DNA of 64,000 bases from Roridomyces roridus (lineage: Eukaryota > Basidiomycota > Agaricomycetes > Agaricales > Mycenaceae): positions 124,001-188,000 of the forward strand of contig JARKIF010000006.1 in the NCBI GenBank assembly GCA_029378245.1, read 5' to 3'. How positions within the stretch are numbered: the first letter of the stretch is position 1; each line of letters begins with the position of its first letter. Below are positions 44,513-56,308 of this stretch, in pieces. A program made the translations under genes and the position numbers. The notes below the pieces were generated by a model, which worked only from the letters and a program-made list of their open reading frames with translations, ran no database searches and was not told where the DNA came from.

Positions 44513-45113
44513 TTGAATTGCCGCCACCGGACCACCGGTACCGTACGACCCACGCGACCCTTGGCTAGAACACGGTCGTATTTTCGAGGGTCGTCGATCC
44601 CAGAAAACACCGGCGGAGAAAGGTCGAGGGCGGAGCTAAGGCTTTGGATTCCCGGCGCATATTACAGCCTTGCAGGGTCTCGTGAGCACTCGGGCGTTCA
44701 ATGAATTGAGCGGCCCCAGAATAAGCGAGGGCTAGCCGCGGCCATCTTTTTGTTGTATATGTTTGGGTGTGTATTTACGACATTGGTCCGGTCCGATCAT
44801 AACTCACCCTTCTCCACATTGTCTCCACAGCTCTGCAGAATGGAGGCCGGGCCTTCTCTCCCTCTTCGAGGCCCATTTCGTCACTCGACTACGAATGGGC
44901 AAGTACGAGAGCGCGCTCAGCAACGCCTGCATCGGAAGAATGGAACGGAATCTCTCGGGCCTTGTTGCCCGCTTCCGGACAAGCTGCCACTCTGTGGCAA
45001 CGGACCGGTGCCGCGGAACAATCCGCCCAAGGGCCAAGATCCTTACTGCAAGCATTACTGTTAAAAAGCCGTCGTCATCATCATCCCTGTTTTATTCCTA
45101 CTCTGCTCCGAAT
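44513..45113. other. Intergenic, upstream region of the kinase gene
   Basis: No supported coding exon. A frame at 44763-45464 is out of phase with the kinase model. A TATA-like TGTATATG lies near 44753. Confidence 0.35.
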
Positions 45114-46686
45114 ATGCCCACCGCTCGATTCCATCCCTACGCCTCGCTGCCCGCACATCTGCAGAACTGGGAACGGCTGGACTCTACGTATACTCCCAAC
45201 ACGGCCGACCTCGTCGACGAGCCGTGGCGTCACTTTGCTCCTCTCCTCGCCGCGCGTGGTTACACCCTGTGCTGGCGGTACTATTCACGACATCGGCCAG
45301 AGACCCCGGCCCGAACGCGTGCGCTGCCGTACGCAGTGGCGCAGGATCCGCTCCGGCCTCGTAACGGCGAGGGCTTTGTGCATCTCTACGACACTCAGCT
45401 CTGCGGCATTCATCAGACCACCGGGTGGCTCACACAGGTATGTGTGCGCTTCTGCTTCGAATAGTATTTTTCCTAATTTTGAATCCGGGGTAGACTGCCA
45501 GCCTAAAAATGGCGTATGATTCACAAGATCGCGTGGTATGTATACATCCTTTGCAATATCTCCTTTTCCACTCTAAACCAAACTCAGTGTGCGATCAAGG
45601 CGCTGCACAATGAGCGCTCACGGGACGAACTGGATATCCTCGCCTACCTCAACACCCCGAAACTGCGGGCTGCGCCGGGAAACCATACCATCCCTGTACT
45701 CGACACGATCGTGACCGAGGATTTCACGTTCGTCGTCATGCCGTATTGGCCTCGGTCCGTCCAGGCGTGTATTCCCTGGGAAGTAGATGATTATTTTCGG
45801 CGAATTGAGCAAGCGCTCGAGGTGAGTTACCTACCATTTCCTCTTGGGCTTTTGTCTTTCTTTCTTCCTCGCTTGACGAGCGGTTTTGTTGATCACCGGC
45901 GTTTAATTACAGGGGTTGGCGTTTTTACACCGGCACGGCATCATCCACCGGGTAAGTCTTCCTTTCATCTTCTTCTTCCGCCGAAGATTGACGGTGGGCG
46001 CACGACAGGATATCTCCTCCGGCAACCTACTCCTCAATATGCACAGCATCGACGCCGGCGTGTATGCGCCGCTTTCTCGGCGGGGGATTGCGCTTGCGTA
46101 TATTGATTTTGGGTGTGCGGTCCGGTTTCCCGTGGGGGAACGCCGGAAGGATCCGTCAGCGTGGATGGGGACGGGCCAGTGGGGTACGATGGAACATGCT
46201 GCACCCGAGGTCCCGCGCGCTGGAGACAGCGGGAGTCCGTACCATCTCCCGCCCGTTGATGTCAGTTTGAGTTTCGCATTCAGTTTCAATTGCTGACGTG
46301 TCGTAGGTCTACGCTCTCGGTTCAGTCCTCAAGCGCGCGCTTTCTTGGGAGCAAATGTATTGCAAAGTAAGTTTAAACCCTTGCGCCACTGCGGATCTTC
46401 GCCTCTAGCGTCTACGTCTCTATAATTCAAACTGAAACTGACGCACCCCACTTAGACGTTTGGCAACCCCTCATCCCTGCCCACCGCCGCCTCCACAGTC
46501 CTAACGCACTACGTCCCGGGGTATACAGCACTCCTGGAGCGTATGACACACCCTGATCCGCTGGAACGACCAAGTGCGGAGGAGGCGCTGAGGGAGGCGA
46601 AGAAGATGAGGGGAGGCTTGGATGGGCGTGTTCGGTGGGCGCCCAGGGGTGGATATCCAGCTCTACAGACGCCGACGACGGAGTGA
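45114..46686 (+). CDS. Protein kinase-like protein, seven exons
   Basis: Exons 45114-45437, 45494-45535, 45588-45821, 45913-45951, 46009-46260, 46307-46366 and 46456-46686 give 393 residues. Kinase landmarks are present: CAIKAL with the ATP-binding lysine at 126, HGIIHRDISSGN with catalytic D214 and N219 (split by intron 4), YIDFGCA with DFG at 246-248, GTMEHAAPEV in the activation segment, YALGSVLKRAL in helix F, and LERPSAEEAL near the C-end. No glycine-rich loop could be seen in the N-terminal 120 residues, which is common in this Agaricomycete kinase group. Intact frame and key residues suggest an active or recently active Ser/Thr-type kinase; substrate unknown. Confidence 0.85.
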
Positions 46687-46959
46687 GTGAGGTCAGTTCA
46701 GCTTGATTGGCTCCGCACAAGACAAGGCGAGGTGCCGCGGCGTTGGGCGGCCTTCTTGATTCATGCACATGATACTCTTCCGCAGCCGTCCAACGTTTGC
46801 TGCCGTTGTACATACCGTACGCCACGAGGCGGTGGGGAATGGAAGGCAGGAGAGGAATGGAGGCAGGGAGTGCGGTTGCGTTTTCAGTTGCTGTTGTTCT
46901 TGGGTTGCTGTATGGTGTATATAGGGATCGGCAGGCTGTACATGTGTAAGTATCACCGC

Positions 46960-47640
46960 AGCGTATTTAGTTTGCTTGAGTCCGATGGACCCGAGCGTCT
47001 TTGGTTTCGAGTTTTGATTACATCCGAGTTGGAAGAATGACATGTGGGTGGATGATCTCATATGTACCCGTTTTTCGCAGAGCTGCTGGAATGTAGTCAA
47101 GACCAAGCCCTCCTCGATGCAAACATTTGAATCCGTATTTAGTTTGGGATGGACCCGAGTTTTCTCGGTTTTGAGTTTCACTTGTGTGGATGATATTAAG
47201 TGTAGCTTGAGGATGTCGAGTCGGATCGAATCCCATACAAATTCGCAGAGCCCACGTACTTACTTCTTGGGAGATATTTGGATGTGTGATCTCATACGCC
47301 GCGGCATCGAGTACCGTTTTTAGCAGAGTTGTTTCGTTTTCGGTAACATGGGAAGGCCGTACGAGTCGTATTTAGCTCGGGATGACGCTCCAAACAAAAA
47401 AAGGAAAAAAGGAAAGAAAACACAAGGATTTAGCTTGGATGGACCCGAGTGCTTTTATTTTTGGGTTTGGTTTTGATCAAGAGGCGGCATTGATACCATC
47501 ACCCCGAGCGCCGTGATTCCATCCAAGGTGTGATCTTGGTGTGATCGGCTTGGATGAATGATATGTTGTAGATTGGGTGATCTCATACCCGTCGAGTACC
47601 AAGTACAGTTTTCTCGCAGAGCAGTTGTATCACGGTACGA
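46960..47640 (+). repeat. Diverged tandem repeats, about three units
   Basis: Two landmark strings alternate. GTATTTAGTTTG...GATGGACCCGAG followed by GGTTTTGAGTTT-like sequence is seen near 46968, 47133 and 47430, with a partial one near 47368. GATCTCATA...CCGTTTTTCGCAGAGC-like sequence is seen near 47053, 47288 and 47580. The period is about 165-290 bp and the copies are strongly diverged. No coding potential was seen. Confidence 0.55.
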
Positions 47641-49001
47641 CCTCTTCTCTTCTCGATGGAAGCGTTTAAATCAGGTCTAGATTCCAGACTCTGGCCCAGA
47701 GTACTTCAGCCCGGCATTCCAATAATTCAACCCAAGCGGAGGTCGTTGCCATGCGTCTCCCCTCCGTTCTTGTCCGACGAAACTCCAAACTTGAGTTGCC
47801 GGCCGGCCGCACGAAAAAACGTGCTCCGCTGAGTCCGTGTAAGTACGCGTCGGCTGCGTATTCCTAACCGAATATTGTCCGAGGCAGCAGAGTGGGTGGC
47901 GTTGAACGCTGAAGTTTGACACAGAATTTAGAAAGGTAGGACTCGGACGTTCATATCATTGCAGCTGTACAATTTAGAGTACTCGCAGATTTCATTACAT
48001 CCCAGGCAAGTGTATGATCCGAGAGTTCCCACCAACGGAGTTGAATCCAGCCGAATGGTGATATTCAACTGTTGAATTCGGACTCACGACCAAGTCAAAT
48101 CTAAATTCCGCATATGTCGGGACGACGGACACTTCCATTCCATCTGCTGTAATATACTTAGATTGAAAATTTAATTATACAACCGTCGCGGGTCGTGCCT
48201 GAGTTCCACGACGACGACGACGAACGAATTCATTAAGGATGGATGGTGTTGACGGCTGAGCGTTGATTCCTTTCCTTCTCTCCTTTCGTCTAGTGCATTC
48301 CATTCAACGGAGACGGGGCCCTAGTGTCCCCGCCTCGCGACCCTGTGAAAAAAGGTCGTGCCGAGTGCAAGGCCGAACGGTGATCTCACTTGGCCACGGC
48401 AAAGCACAGCTGATCGGGACGCGCATCCCCGTATGGTTTAGCCACGCAAGACCCGATTCAAAGGTCCCCGCTCAATGCTCGTGCCAGCGAGGCAGTAGAC
48501 GAAAAAGATTTCACTCTCCCCTCTGAAACAAACGCTCTCCTCGTCGTGAGGGTTTGAGGTTTAAGGTTCCGTCGTCGATGACACTGTTGCGGACGGCGCT
48601 ATCATTGTTTTGTCGCGGGATTGAAATTACGGAATGATGTCGGGACTTGTCGCACGCCCCGTAGGACGCCGTACAGCCCTTTTCTCTTTCACCCCATTCC
48701 AGGGCTAGGGTCCCTTTCCTCCCCTTGCCCTCATGTGCACTCTACCCTCCGAGTTCGATTCCGTCGTACGTCCAGAACTCGACAAGTACGCGACCGACTC
48801 TATGCGCAGACAGCCAGAGCAATTGACGTGCATCGCCTAGATCTTTTCCTGATATTCCTGCAATCCGGCAAGACTGGCATGAGACCTGGGCTGTCGTGCG
48901 TCGTCCCCTCCTCTCTTCTTTTTCCCATATCGACCAAGACCGAGTAGCTCCGCGAGACACTCCAGGATCTCGAGAAACGCGGTCTCGACCCGCTCACGGC
49001 C
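47641..49001. other. Mostly intergenic; right end holds unresolved 5' exons of the next gene
   Basis: Nothing coding before about 48720. From 48733 to 48952 there are frames consistent with upstream exons of the F-box gene: a frame reading SFPDIPAIRQDWHETWAV ends at a GTGCGT donor (48895), and a TAG acceptor at about 48947 opens into LRETLQDLEKRGLDPL, in frame with 49002. The true start codon could not be fixed. Confidence 0.45.
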
Positions 49002-50867
49002 GTGCAGGGACTGCTGTATGCAAAAGGGCTGGATGAAGATGGTGCGTCGCTCGATACTGCTGCGGTCGAGCACTTCGACGACCGCCTGGGCACGAATTAC
49101 GTGCCAGTACCCCACGAACGCACGCAGCTCCGCTCCTTCTGCAGCACGGGTCTGCAAAAACTCGCTGCTCTTAATGCAGAGCGGGCTCGTCATGTGCAGC
49201 ACGTGTTGCGTACCAACAGCCGACGCCGGGCTCTCGAGGACCGACTCAACCCGTACCTCGCCCTCATTTCCCCCGCCCGTACGATGCCGCCCGAGATCCT
49301 GCAGGAGATTTTCCTCGCGTGTCTCCCGACTCGGCATAATCCCATCATGCAGTCAACGCAAGCGCCCCTCCTCCTCGGCCGAGTCTGCAGCTCCTGGCGA
49401 AAGATATCCATATCGACGCCTGCACTGTGGGCTCCGATTCACATCGTCATTCCACGTGGTGGGACACCTTGGGCACAGCACGAGGACGGCGAGCTGCATC
49501 GAATACATTGTCGAGGACTTCGCGAATGGATGCGTCGTACCGGGGACCACCTCCCCATCTCCATCTCCATCTGCGCCCCGCTCTCGCTCGCAATTCCCCA
49601 AGCGTTCCTCGACGAGCTGCTCCCATATCGACATCGCTGGCATATCGTGTACATTGTGCATGCGGGGCCGGTACAGTCGACGACGCTCGACCCGGCCGAG
49701 GTGCCCATGCTCAAGAGTCTCGAGATTCACCATACGGGATGGCAGGAAACCGGCGGGCTGCAGTTTCGCGGCGCTCCCCCGATATTGACGTCGCTCACGC
49801 TCAAGTACGTTAACGGGCATATCGCGATTCCGACGTACCAATGGGACAACCTCACGACGCTCTGCGTCGAGACCCAGTCCTCGTTCTTCCTACTCAGCTT
49901 CACGCAGGCTATGGAGCTGCTCACGCACTGTAGGCGACTCCGGGTGTGTTGTCTCAAGTTTCCCTACGAGCAGGAAGCCGAGGGGGCGGCGCCGACCCCC
50001 GATACGACTCCGAATAGGATCACAATCTCGAGTCTCCATTCCTTCGAGCTCGTCGCCATGCTCACGAGCGATGCGACCTTCAACATCTCCGCCATCATGA
50101 ACCTCCTCATCCTCCCCTCCCTCCGCACACTCAAAGTCCAAGGCGCGATCCCACCCAACCTCCCGGGCGTCCCAGAACAGCTCTCGGACATGATGCTCGC
50201 ACTCGACTCGCTCGTCAAGCGTTCGGGATGCGCGCTCGAGACGCTCAAGATCTCGCAGCCTGTAGGCGATGTGGGCTTCTTTTTGCAGTGTTTGGAGAGG
50301 GTGCCGGATCTGGATGAGCTTGTTATCGACCAGAAGCAGACGACGTTCCGGGATTTGCGGTTAGGGATTGATCCCGCGCCGATACTCCGTGCGTTGGCTG
50401 ATCGGGCTAGCGTTACCCCGATTAAATCCAATTCGAGTGTGGGGGCTGCTGGTCATGGTCAGACGACGCATCATCGACGGGAGCACCACCATGGCCATCG
50501 GGAACGGGAGGCTGGCGCGGAGTTGCGATTCGTACCGAGACTGCGGCGGATTTCCCTCGTGCACTGCGATCCCACCGATAAACACCACTCACTCCTCGCA
50601 GCACTCCTCCATCCGCGCGTCCGCAGCGGGGTCTTGCGCTCAGCTAACATTGCACTCAAGCGGCCTTTGGCCAGCAAGACCCTGGGACGATTGCGCTCTG
50701 GGGAGAGAGAGAGGGAGGGGCAGGGTGTGGTGGTTGTGAGTGAGCCGCCGGTGAGGGAGACGAGGAATTCGCATGCTGTGCCGGTTAGGGATGAGGAGTC
50801 GAAGTGGGAGGGGATTGCGGTGGAGGAGAGGGAGGTGCATGGACCTGGGGGGAGGATTCCTGTGTGA
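49002..50867 (+). CDS. Large F-box protein with LRR-like region
   Basis: An uninterrupted 621-codon frame, with at least one probable upstream exon (see 48733-48952), so the ATG at 49002 is only a conservative start. Residues about 60-90 form a charged coiled segment (KLAALNAERARHVQHVL), then the F-box (ISPARTMPPEILQEIFLACL) and the hallmark VCSSWRKISISTPALWAPIH. Leucine-rich segments follow (PMLKSLEIHHTGW, APPILTSLTLKYVNG, LPSLRTLKVQG). A histidine/glutamate-rich insertion (about 480-505) and a highly charged C-terminus are probably disordered. Presumed SCF ubiquitin-ligase adaptor. It is the longest and best preserved of the five F-box-type loci in this window. Confidence 0.82.
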   Translation: MQGLLYAKGLDEDGASLDTAAVEHFDDRLGTNYVPVPHERTQLRSFCSTGLQKLAALNAERARHVQHVLRTNSRRRALEDRLNPYLALISPARTMPPEILQEIFLACLPTRHNPIMQSTQAPLLLGRVCSSWRKISISTPALWAPIHIVIPRGGTPWAQHEDGELHRIHCRGLREWMRRTGDHLPISISICAPLSLAIPQAFLDELLPYRHRWHIVYIVHAGPVQSTTLDPAEVPMLKSLEIHHTGWQETGGLQFRGAPPILTSLTLKYVNGHIAIPTYQWDNLTTLCVETQSSFFLLSFTQAMELLTHCRRLRVCCLKFPYEQEAEGAAPTPDTTPNRITISSLHSFELVAMLTSDATFNISAIMNLLILPSLRTLKVQGAIPPNLPGVPEQLSDMMLALDSLVKRSGCALETLKISQPVGDVGFFLQCLERVPDLDELVIDQKQTTFRDLRLGIDPAPILRALADRASVTPIKSNSSVGAAGHGQTTHHRREHHHGHREREAGAELRFVPRLRRISLVHCDPTDKHHSLLAALLHPRVRSGVLRSANIALKRPLASKTLGRLRSGEREREGQGVVVVSEPPVRETRNSHAVPVRDEESKWEGIAVEEREVHGPGGRIPV

Positions 50868-51021
50868 GGGTGTCGATATGTATGGATTTTCGTTCGCTTT
50901 CTTTGAGTATTTGCTTTTCGCCGAAACTTTGATTATAATGACGGATTTGGTTGACTAGGATGACTCACTTGTTTGTAATCTGTCGCGGTCATCAAACAAT
51001 CGTCCTGATTTCATGTCGTGC

Positions 51022-52252
51022 GGGAGAAGTTTAATATTCCACAAGACATGCCTCCGCTTCGCTCCGGCAGTTTTGAGAAACCTCGCCAAAAGGGGGACAG
51101 AACAAAGACATGATGACATCCGATTTCGACACATTGAAAACACTGTACAAACATCCTACCATTGAAGGCTCGAGCCAGGCAAATCCCTTTCAGCATGTGC
51201 CCGCCACGCGATCCAACCTCCCTACGCTCGATGTGGGTAATATATGGGTAGAATATGCGCGCGCAACCAACGCGCAACCTGAGAAACATGGAGCGCCAGT
51301 ACACGGTCGTTGCTGATGGTCACCGATGGTGGCGGGATTTGGAGCTGGGATTTCCGAGCTTGATTCGTCTGGTTTGATACGCTCAATCTCCTGGGCACGG
51401 CGAACAGCAGGCGGGAGTACCAGTAGTGGGACCAAGAGCACATGCCCCCGGTAGACAACAGGACAGTATCGAGGACAAAGAAGTTTGAATGAGCTGACCG
51501 GGGTCAGTTGGCGAGGAAGTGAGGGCCGGCGTTCATTGTTCGATGACAGAGACTCAAAGCCAAGGTTGGGACCCAGCCAAATGAACACAGTAGTGCAGCA
51601 TTACCGGCAGCATAAGCCCAGTCCAATAGAGGGATCCAAGAGCAACCAGCCAACAGCCACCGCCGCGACCGGTAATAGATAGGGATGAGGGGAAGAACAT
51701 GGTGCATCACTGCCAGTGTAGACACAGGAGATAATGAACATCTTCAGATTTGAGGACTGAGACAGCAGGAGGCAAGGAGGGAAGGAATGGTGTGGTGGGG
51801 ATCAATTCAGGCCTTGAGGTTTATATGAGATGGTTGCCGAACCGAACGCGTAGCCACGGCGAAAGCCTGTGGCCCGAGAAGATCAGTTGTGCTCAACATT
51901 GCTGTGGAGCCCGACAACGCGCGTTCTCGCCGAGTTGATTGTCAGCCAATGATTACCGTGGGACCTGTCGGCAGCGCAGAGGGAACCCAATTTGGGAAAA
52001 TTTCCTCGAGTTCAAGAGCGATGCGCAGCCCTCGGCATGCACACGTCGCGTCGAGCCGGCGGGTATAACTTTGGAATGCTGTTGAACCACAGCTTCGATC
52101 AGGAAAAAGAAGGGGCTCACGTGGGAGAAATTCATGAAAGAGCTGTGGAGAAAGCACTGGTTTGACGGCCGGATGAGAGAGGGAAACAAAAAGAGAATGC
52201 ACAAATGGGGAAGCACAATCAGTGATGGAGCCATAATCTTAAAGAACGGATA
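51022..52252 (-). repeat. 1.2 kb dispersed repeat, inverted copy
   Basis: Reverse complement is homologous to 27286-28486 along its whole length (shared ends ATTATCCGTTCTTTAAG and GGAGCGAAGCGGAGGCATGTC). Frames are broken at different places in the two copies. Minus-strand EEGAHVG/RRAGGYNFGMLLNHSFDQ-type sequence is preserved on the opposite strand in both. The two copies are about 22.5 kb apart in opposite orientation. Confidence 0.78.
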
Positions 52253-52257
52253 ATAGG

Positions 52258-52570
52258 GACGCGAGACATGAGGAATTCATCATCTCGTGGTTATAATGTC
52301 AAGATTTAATTGATTTTGACGTCTACATGCGGCCGCTGCTGCTACTATGGGAAGCCCGCCTTGAGTTGTGAGTGAAATCCTCGTCCCATCGGCCGTCTAA
52401 AGCCCCCATTATAAGCGCCCAAGGTCCAGAAATTAGTGTTGATATCTATGTAATTCAACGTCAAATGCACGGGTTTCACGCAATCTGTTCGCGCACTACA
52501 AGCCACAATCACCCTTTGATGAATCGGACGAACATCATTTTACACAAACGAAAGAACCCGGCAGGTGAAG
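52258..52570 (+). repeat. Tandem ~300-bp repeat, unit 1
   Basis: Starts GACGCGAGACATGAG and is paralogous to 52748-53045. Shared blocks include AGCGCCCAAGGTC and GAATCGGACGAACATCATTT. It directly follows the inverted 1.2 kb repeat. Confidence 0.65.
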
Positions 52571-52747
52571 ATATCCCAAACTCTTCGATGTGAACTTTTT
52601 CAAACTCCGCTAAGCGGCGCAAGCCAATTTTGCACGCCAGTTCGAGAAGTCTGTCGACTCGTGAGACGTGTTGGACCATCTGAGAGGTGGTATGGCAGAC
52701 ATCACACTTCATCCCTTGTGGCAGAAGTCGGCCAACATTCCATGCGG

Positions 52748-53045
52748 GGACGCGAGACATGAGAACTTCATCGTCTTGCCGTTAATACTCCTCTTGTCGT
52801 CTACAGGCGGGCGGCCCAGCCTGAGGTGTTTAGTCCTCGTTCCACCGCTCGTCTAAAGCGCACATTCAAAGCGCCCAAGGTCAACATTGGTGTTTACATC
52901 TAATTCAACTTCAAATGCGCGCTTCTCATTTGTGTAGGCGCGCAATCTGGTAACAGACTACACTCAACAATCGACATTTCATGAATCGGACGAACATCAT
53001 TTACACAAGAGAAATGGCGCGGTAGTTGCAAACCCAAACTCCAAT
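52748..53045 (+). repeat. Tandem ~300-bp repeat, unit 2
   Basis: Starts GACGCGAGACATGAG and shows the same block order as unit 1 with scattered substitutions and indels. It ends just before the stop codon of the minus-strand gene at 53057, so it forms that gene's 3' flank. Confidence 0.65.
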
Positions 53046-53056
53046 TCCCCCTGAAT

Positions 53057-54682
53057 TTAAACCGTAACCGTCGCTTCTTCGCACTGGCCATCCTCTGCGC
53101 CCTGCAGCAAAGACGTTGACTCGCGAGATCCGGCGATTCCGGCCTCGTCTGGGGCCTCGATTTCGGACTTGTCGGCAGCCGGGACGTCAGAGGCCCTCAG
53201 GGCCATCTCGATATCATCTGTGCCGACGGACCGTTGCTCCGAATCATGGGGGTCATCGTCTCCGGTTCGATTCCGCAAAAACTCGATGAGGTTTGGCCGC
53301 AGGCGCTCCAGCAATCTGGCGGCCTCCCGCGATGCATCATCTTGGTGAGGATTCTCGCCAACGTCGACTAGGCGTTCTCGAAGAAATGCGACAATTCCCG
53401 CAGTCTCGGATCCTGGTTGACCACCCTCGGTATGAAGCGCTGGGAAGTCCTCATTCCAACGACGGACGAATTTGCGCTTTTGGAATATGTGAACCATGCC
53501 AAACGCGGAGAGCTGTCTCCTGCCTGCGGGAGTTCCAGTTAATTGTCAAATCCTTGATGAATCACTAACCAAAGGCAAAATACAGTATGTCCGCACCAAA
53601 TATGAGGGTGAAAACCCCACTGATAATGGACAAGAAACCACCCAATGAGGAGATCCCGGAGAGAACACTGTGATTACGCGTTTCTTGAGTCCAAGTGATA
53701 ATATAGCCCGGGTTCGGTTGAATCAGGGTGAGGGTCGAGGCACTTGAATTCAGTCCCGTAGTCGAAGCATTCTGCTGCAAGGCGGTCACTTGTGGGGTGA
53801 GATCAACGTCGTGGCTGCTCCAGGGTATATTGGCTGTCACGTAGACGATCCCGAAGAGATTGGATCCTGGGAGTAGAGCAAGCGACGCAATGCCTTGTGT
53901 GTACACAGTTGCGTCTAACGGATCGACAACCACGTAAATCGCGGCGATGTATAGTGTTACGCCGAGTAGGAATAACATAACCATAGGCCGAAAGATGGTT
54001 ATGAATACTCCTTCACCCCTGCATTGAAAGATTGGTGAGAGGGACAATCCCCGCGTTTAATGAGCTTACCGGACGAGAGGTCGAATGGAGTATTTGTGGA
54101 AAATTATCGGCACCATTTGTCGCGGGCAGTCCTCTGTGTGAAATACAGAGAATTTTGGGCAAAGAACGGTTCCTTGGCTGCTCGGATTGTAGCGACACGG
54201 AATACCACCGTCAGCAGGAATGGAATCATGACCGAGATCAGGGAAAGGTCGGAGATGACACCGTAGATTAGCGCTGCATTTGCGAGATCAGATCCATCAG
54301 AGAGGACACTGAATGGTTATGATTCATGAATATTTGAATGCTCTCACCAGTCAGTTCAAGCAGTACAAGGACCGAGTCAGCCCAAACATCGATATCCTCC
54401 CCTATCATGCCCGCACTGTGAAAGAATTCTATGAGCAGACTGGGTGATGATAAGCTAGTTTACTTGCCAGAAAATACCATTGTGCATGCATATAAAGAAA
54501 CAAGACGCCAGTATTACCATATAAGGAGTTGCAGCGAATTCCCCCGTGGTGCGCTGCCTCCGAGTCTGTAGTAGTAGCGCGCTAGAGAACGCAGCTACAA
54601 AGTTGCCAAGAGATGCTAGACAGAGGATACGCCATGTCCAAACTCTAGCAGCCTGACTGCCCAGGATGGCGGATAGCTTCAT
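53057..54682 (-). pseudogene. Multipass membrane protein paralogue, apparently frameshifted
   Basis: Paralogue of the gene at 62128-64000. Minus-strand order: MKLSAILGSQAARVWTW and hydrophobic spans (exon 1 from 54682), AGMIGEDIDVWADSVLVLLE, FLLTVVFRVATIRAAKEPFF, GEGVFITIFRPMVMLFLLGV, ASLALLPGSNLFGIV, LSGISSLGGFLSIISGVF, then the soluble tail VHIFQKRKFVRRWNEDFPAL and ETAGIVAFLRERLVDVG, ending CEEATVTV. Two joins fail by one nucleotide (near 54313 and near 54130) when aligned with the paralogue. A stop follows in each case, so the gene is probably broken. Alternative splicing that rescues it was not found. Function unknown; a polytopic membrane protein with a cytosolic acidic tail is inferred. 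Confidence 0.55.
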
Positions 54683-56308
54683 GGGAGCAAGATGTCAAGG
54701 AGGTGTGCCTGGTACAGTCGCTGTATGGCGGGTATTTATGTAGAACAGAGACACAGGCTCCGGCGACTCGGCGCCGATTGCCACCCAGATTGAGGGAAGC
54801 AGCATGCGCGGGCGTGTAACAAAATCTATAGATATCGCGCCAGTGGCCGCCACACAACCTTGGGCAAGTAGCTCCTCGGCTTGAGCTCACCGAGTCTCGA
54901 TCAGCCCGCAGTAGAAACTGCACTGTCCAAACTTCATTCATAAGGGAGCAGTGCTGAAATGGTACAGCATTTTGGAGTTGAATCCCGTGGAAGTACGCAT
55001 ATTTAGCGCAGACTCATGGCCCCGGCGAGCCAATCCGAGCTGAGAGAAGCATCAAACGGGGAGTGGAACAAGTGCGCTGCGCCACCGGATGACACCTCCA
55101 ATCCAACTTGACTTACGTACACTTGAATTTCGATTCCTTGCTTGTTCCTTGCTGCTTGCAAGCTGCTTGACGAAAAGCCACCGAATCACTGAACCCAGAA
55201 GACTCACGTGATGGCGGTCATATCGCCGTGATCCCTGGCCCTCCACCTTTATCTACGCCATACGGAAAGGGACGCACATCGCTTCGCTTGTGCCAGCCAC
55301 CCAGAAAAAGGTCCACGCAGCCCACGCGAACGTCCGAGCCTGGCGAGACGATGCGGTCCTACTGAATGACGAGCGCATGAGAAGAAACACCAGAGGTATC
55401 GCCACTCTTTCTGGCCTCGCAAACGAACGTGGGAGTCCGATGCGCCACCTGGTGATTGATGCGCCATCATGCGCTGATTTGATCGGCGTAGATGGCTATC
55501 ACGGGCAAGGATGCCATCATGCCGTCATTTTCGGTGCCCCTTGCCCTCTTCTCAAGTACTCGTGTGCGCGACAAATACGGAGATGGACGGACATCGCCGT
55601 GTCCACGATATGTAAACCAGCCATCCATCGTCCACGCACCCCACGACAGGCCGGCAAAACCGGCACGACGATCACATGGCAAGAAATTTCCAAGAAACGC
55701 CAAAAGAAAGATTGCCCGCCAATCCTGCACATCTGTCACTATCCGTGTACAGCTTTAGCTTACCGTGATGGTATTCTCAGACTTTCCGTAACCCGCGTGG
55801 ATATCAAGAACGTGCTGGCCCTCCCTGTTCTTGCGTGTGTGGACGAGGATCTGTCGAAAATCGTTGCAGGTGGACTCGTATCCTTCTGGTCCCAGCGAGA
55901 AAATATCCTTCTGACCCCCAGCACGACAGAGTCCGGTCGGTGCTTCTACGGAAGGTTTTGTCTCACCTTTTCTAGCCGGAGCGGCGATTGGGACCATATC
56001 TGACGCGAAGACACCGACTCGTCCCCGCCGTCCCGTAATGCCCGTTCGCCTCACGACGACGACTCAATTGCTCTCAATTGCCGCGAGGTGAGAGTCTCGC
56101 GTATGCAGCGCTCATGCTTGTACCAAGGCAACGGAGATCAGAAATTTCCCACCAACACACAGTTTTTGTCGACTTCTGAATGATGATCTCCCTGAGTCAC
56201 CGCCTCGTTATTGTATAGGCGCCTAAACGGAACATAAATACAAGGCAGTTGCCTCTGGACCCGTTTCTCCCCAGGCCCCTTCCCATTCCCCCCGTCAATC
56301 CGCCCACA
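54683..56308. other. Stretch with decayed coding-like frames, no gene called
   Basis: A 237-codon plus-strand frame (55290-56003) looks like antisense to degenerate minus-strand segments. Two of these resemble each other (around 55260-55400 and 55590-55700: WxxDGWFTYRGHGDVRP-like and GWLAQAKRCAS-like). They may be remnants of a duplicated minus-strand gene, but no model holds. The right end has a TATA-like ACATAAATA near 56232 before the SUR7-like gene. Confidence 0.35.

Noticed and set aside
44763..45464. 233-codon plus-strand ORF overlapping the first kinase exon
   Set aside because: Its end is the same frame as kinase exon 1, but the upstream part lacks family features; ATG 45114 gives the consistent model.
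55290..56003. 237-codon plus-strand ORF
   Set aside because: No recognisable domain; it overlaps better-looking but degenerate minus-strand segments, so it is probably a shadow frame.
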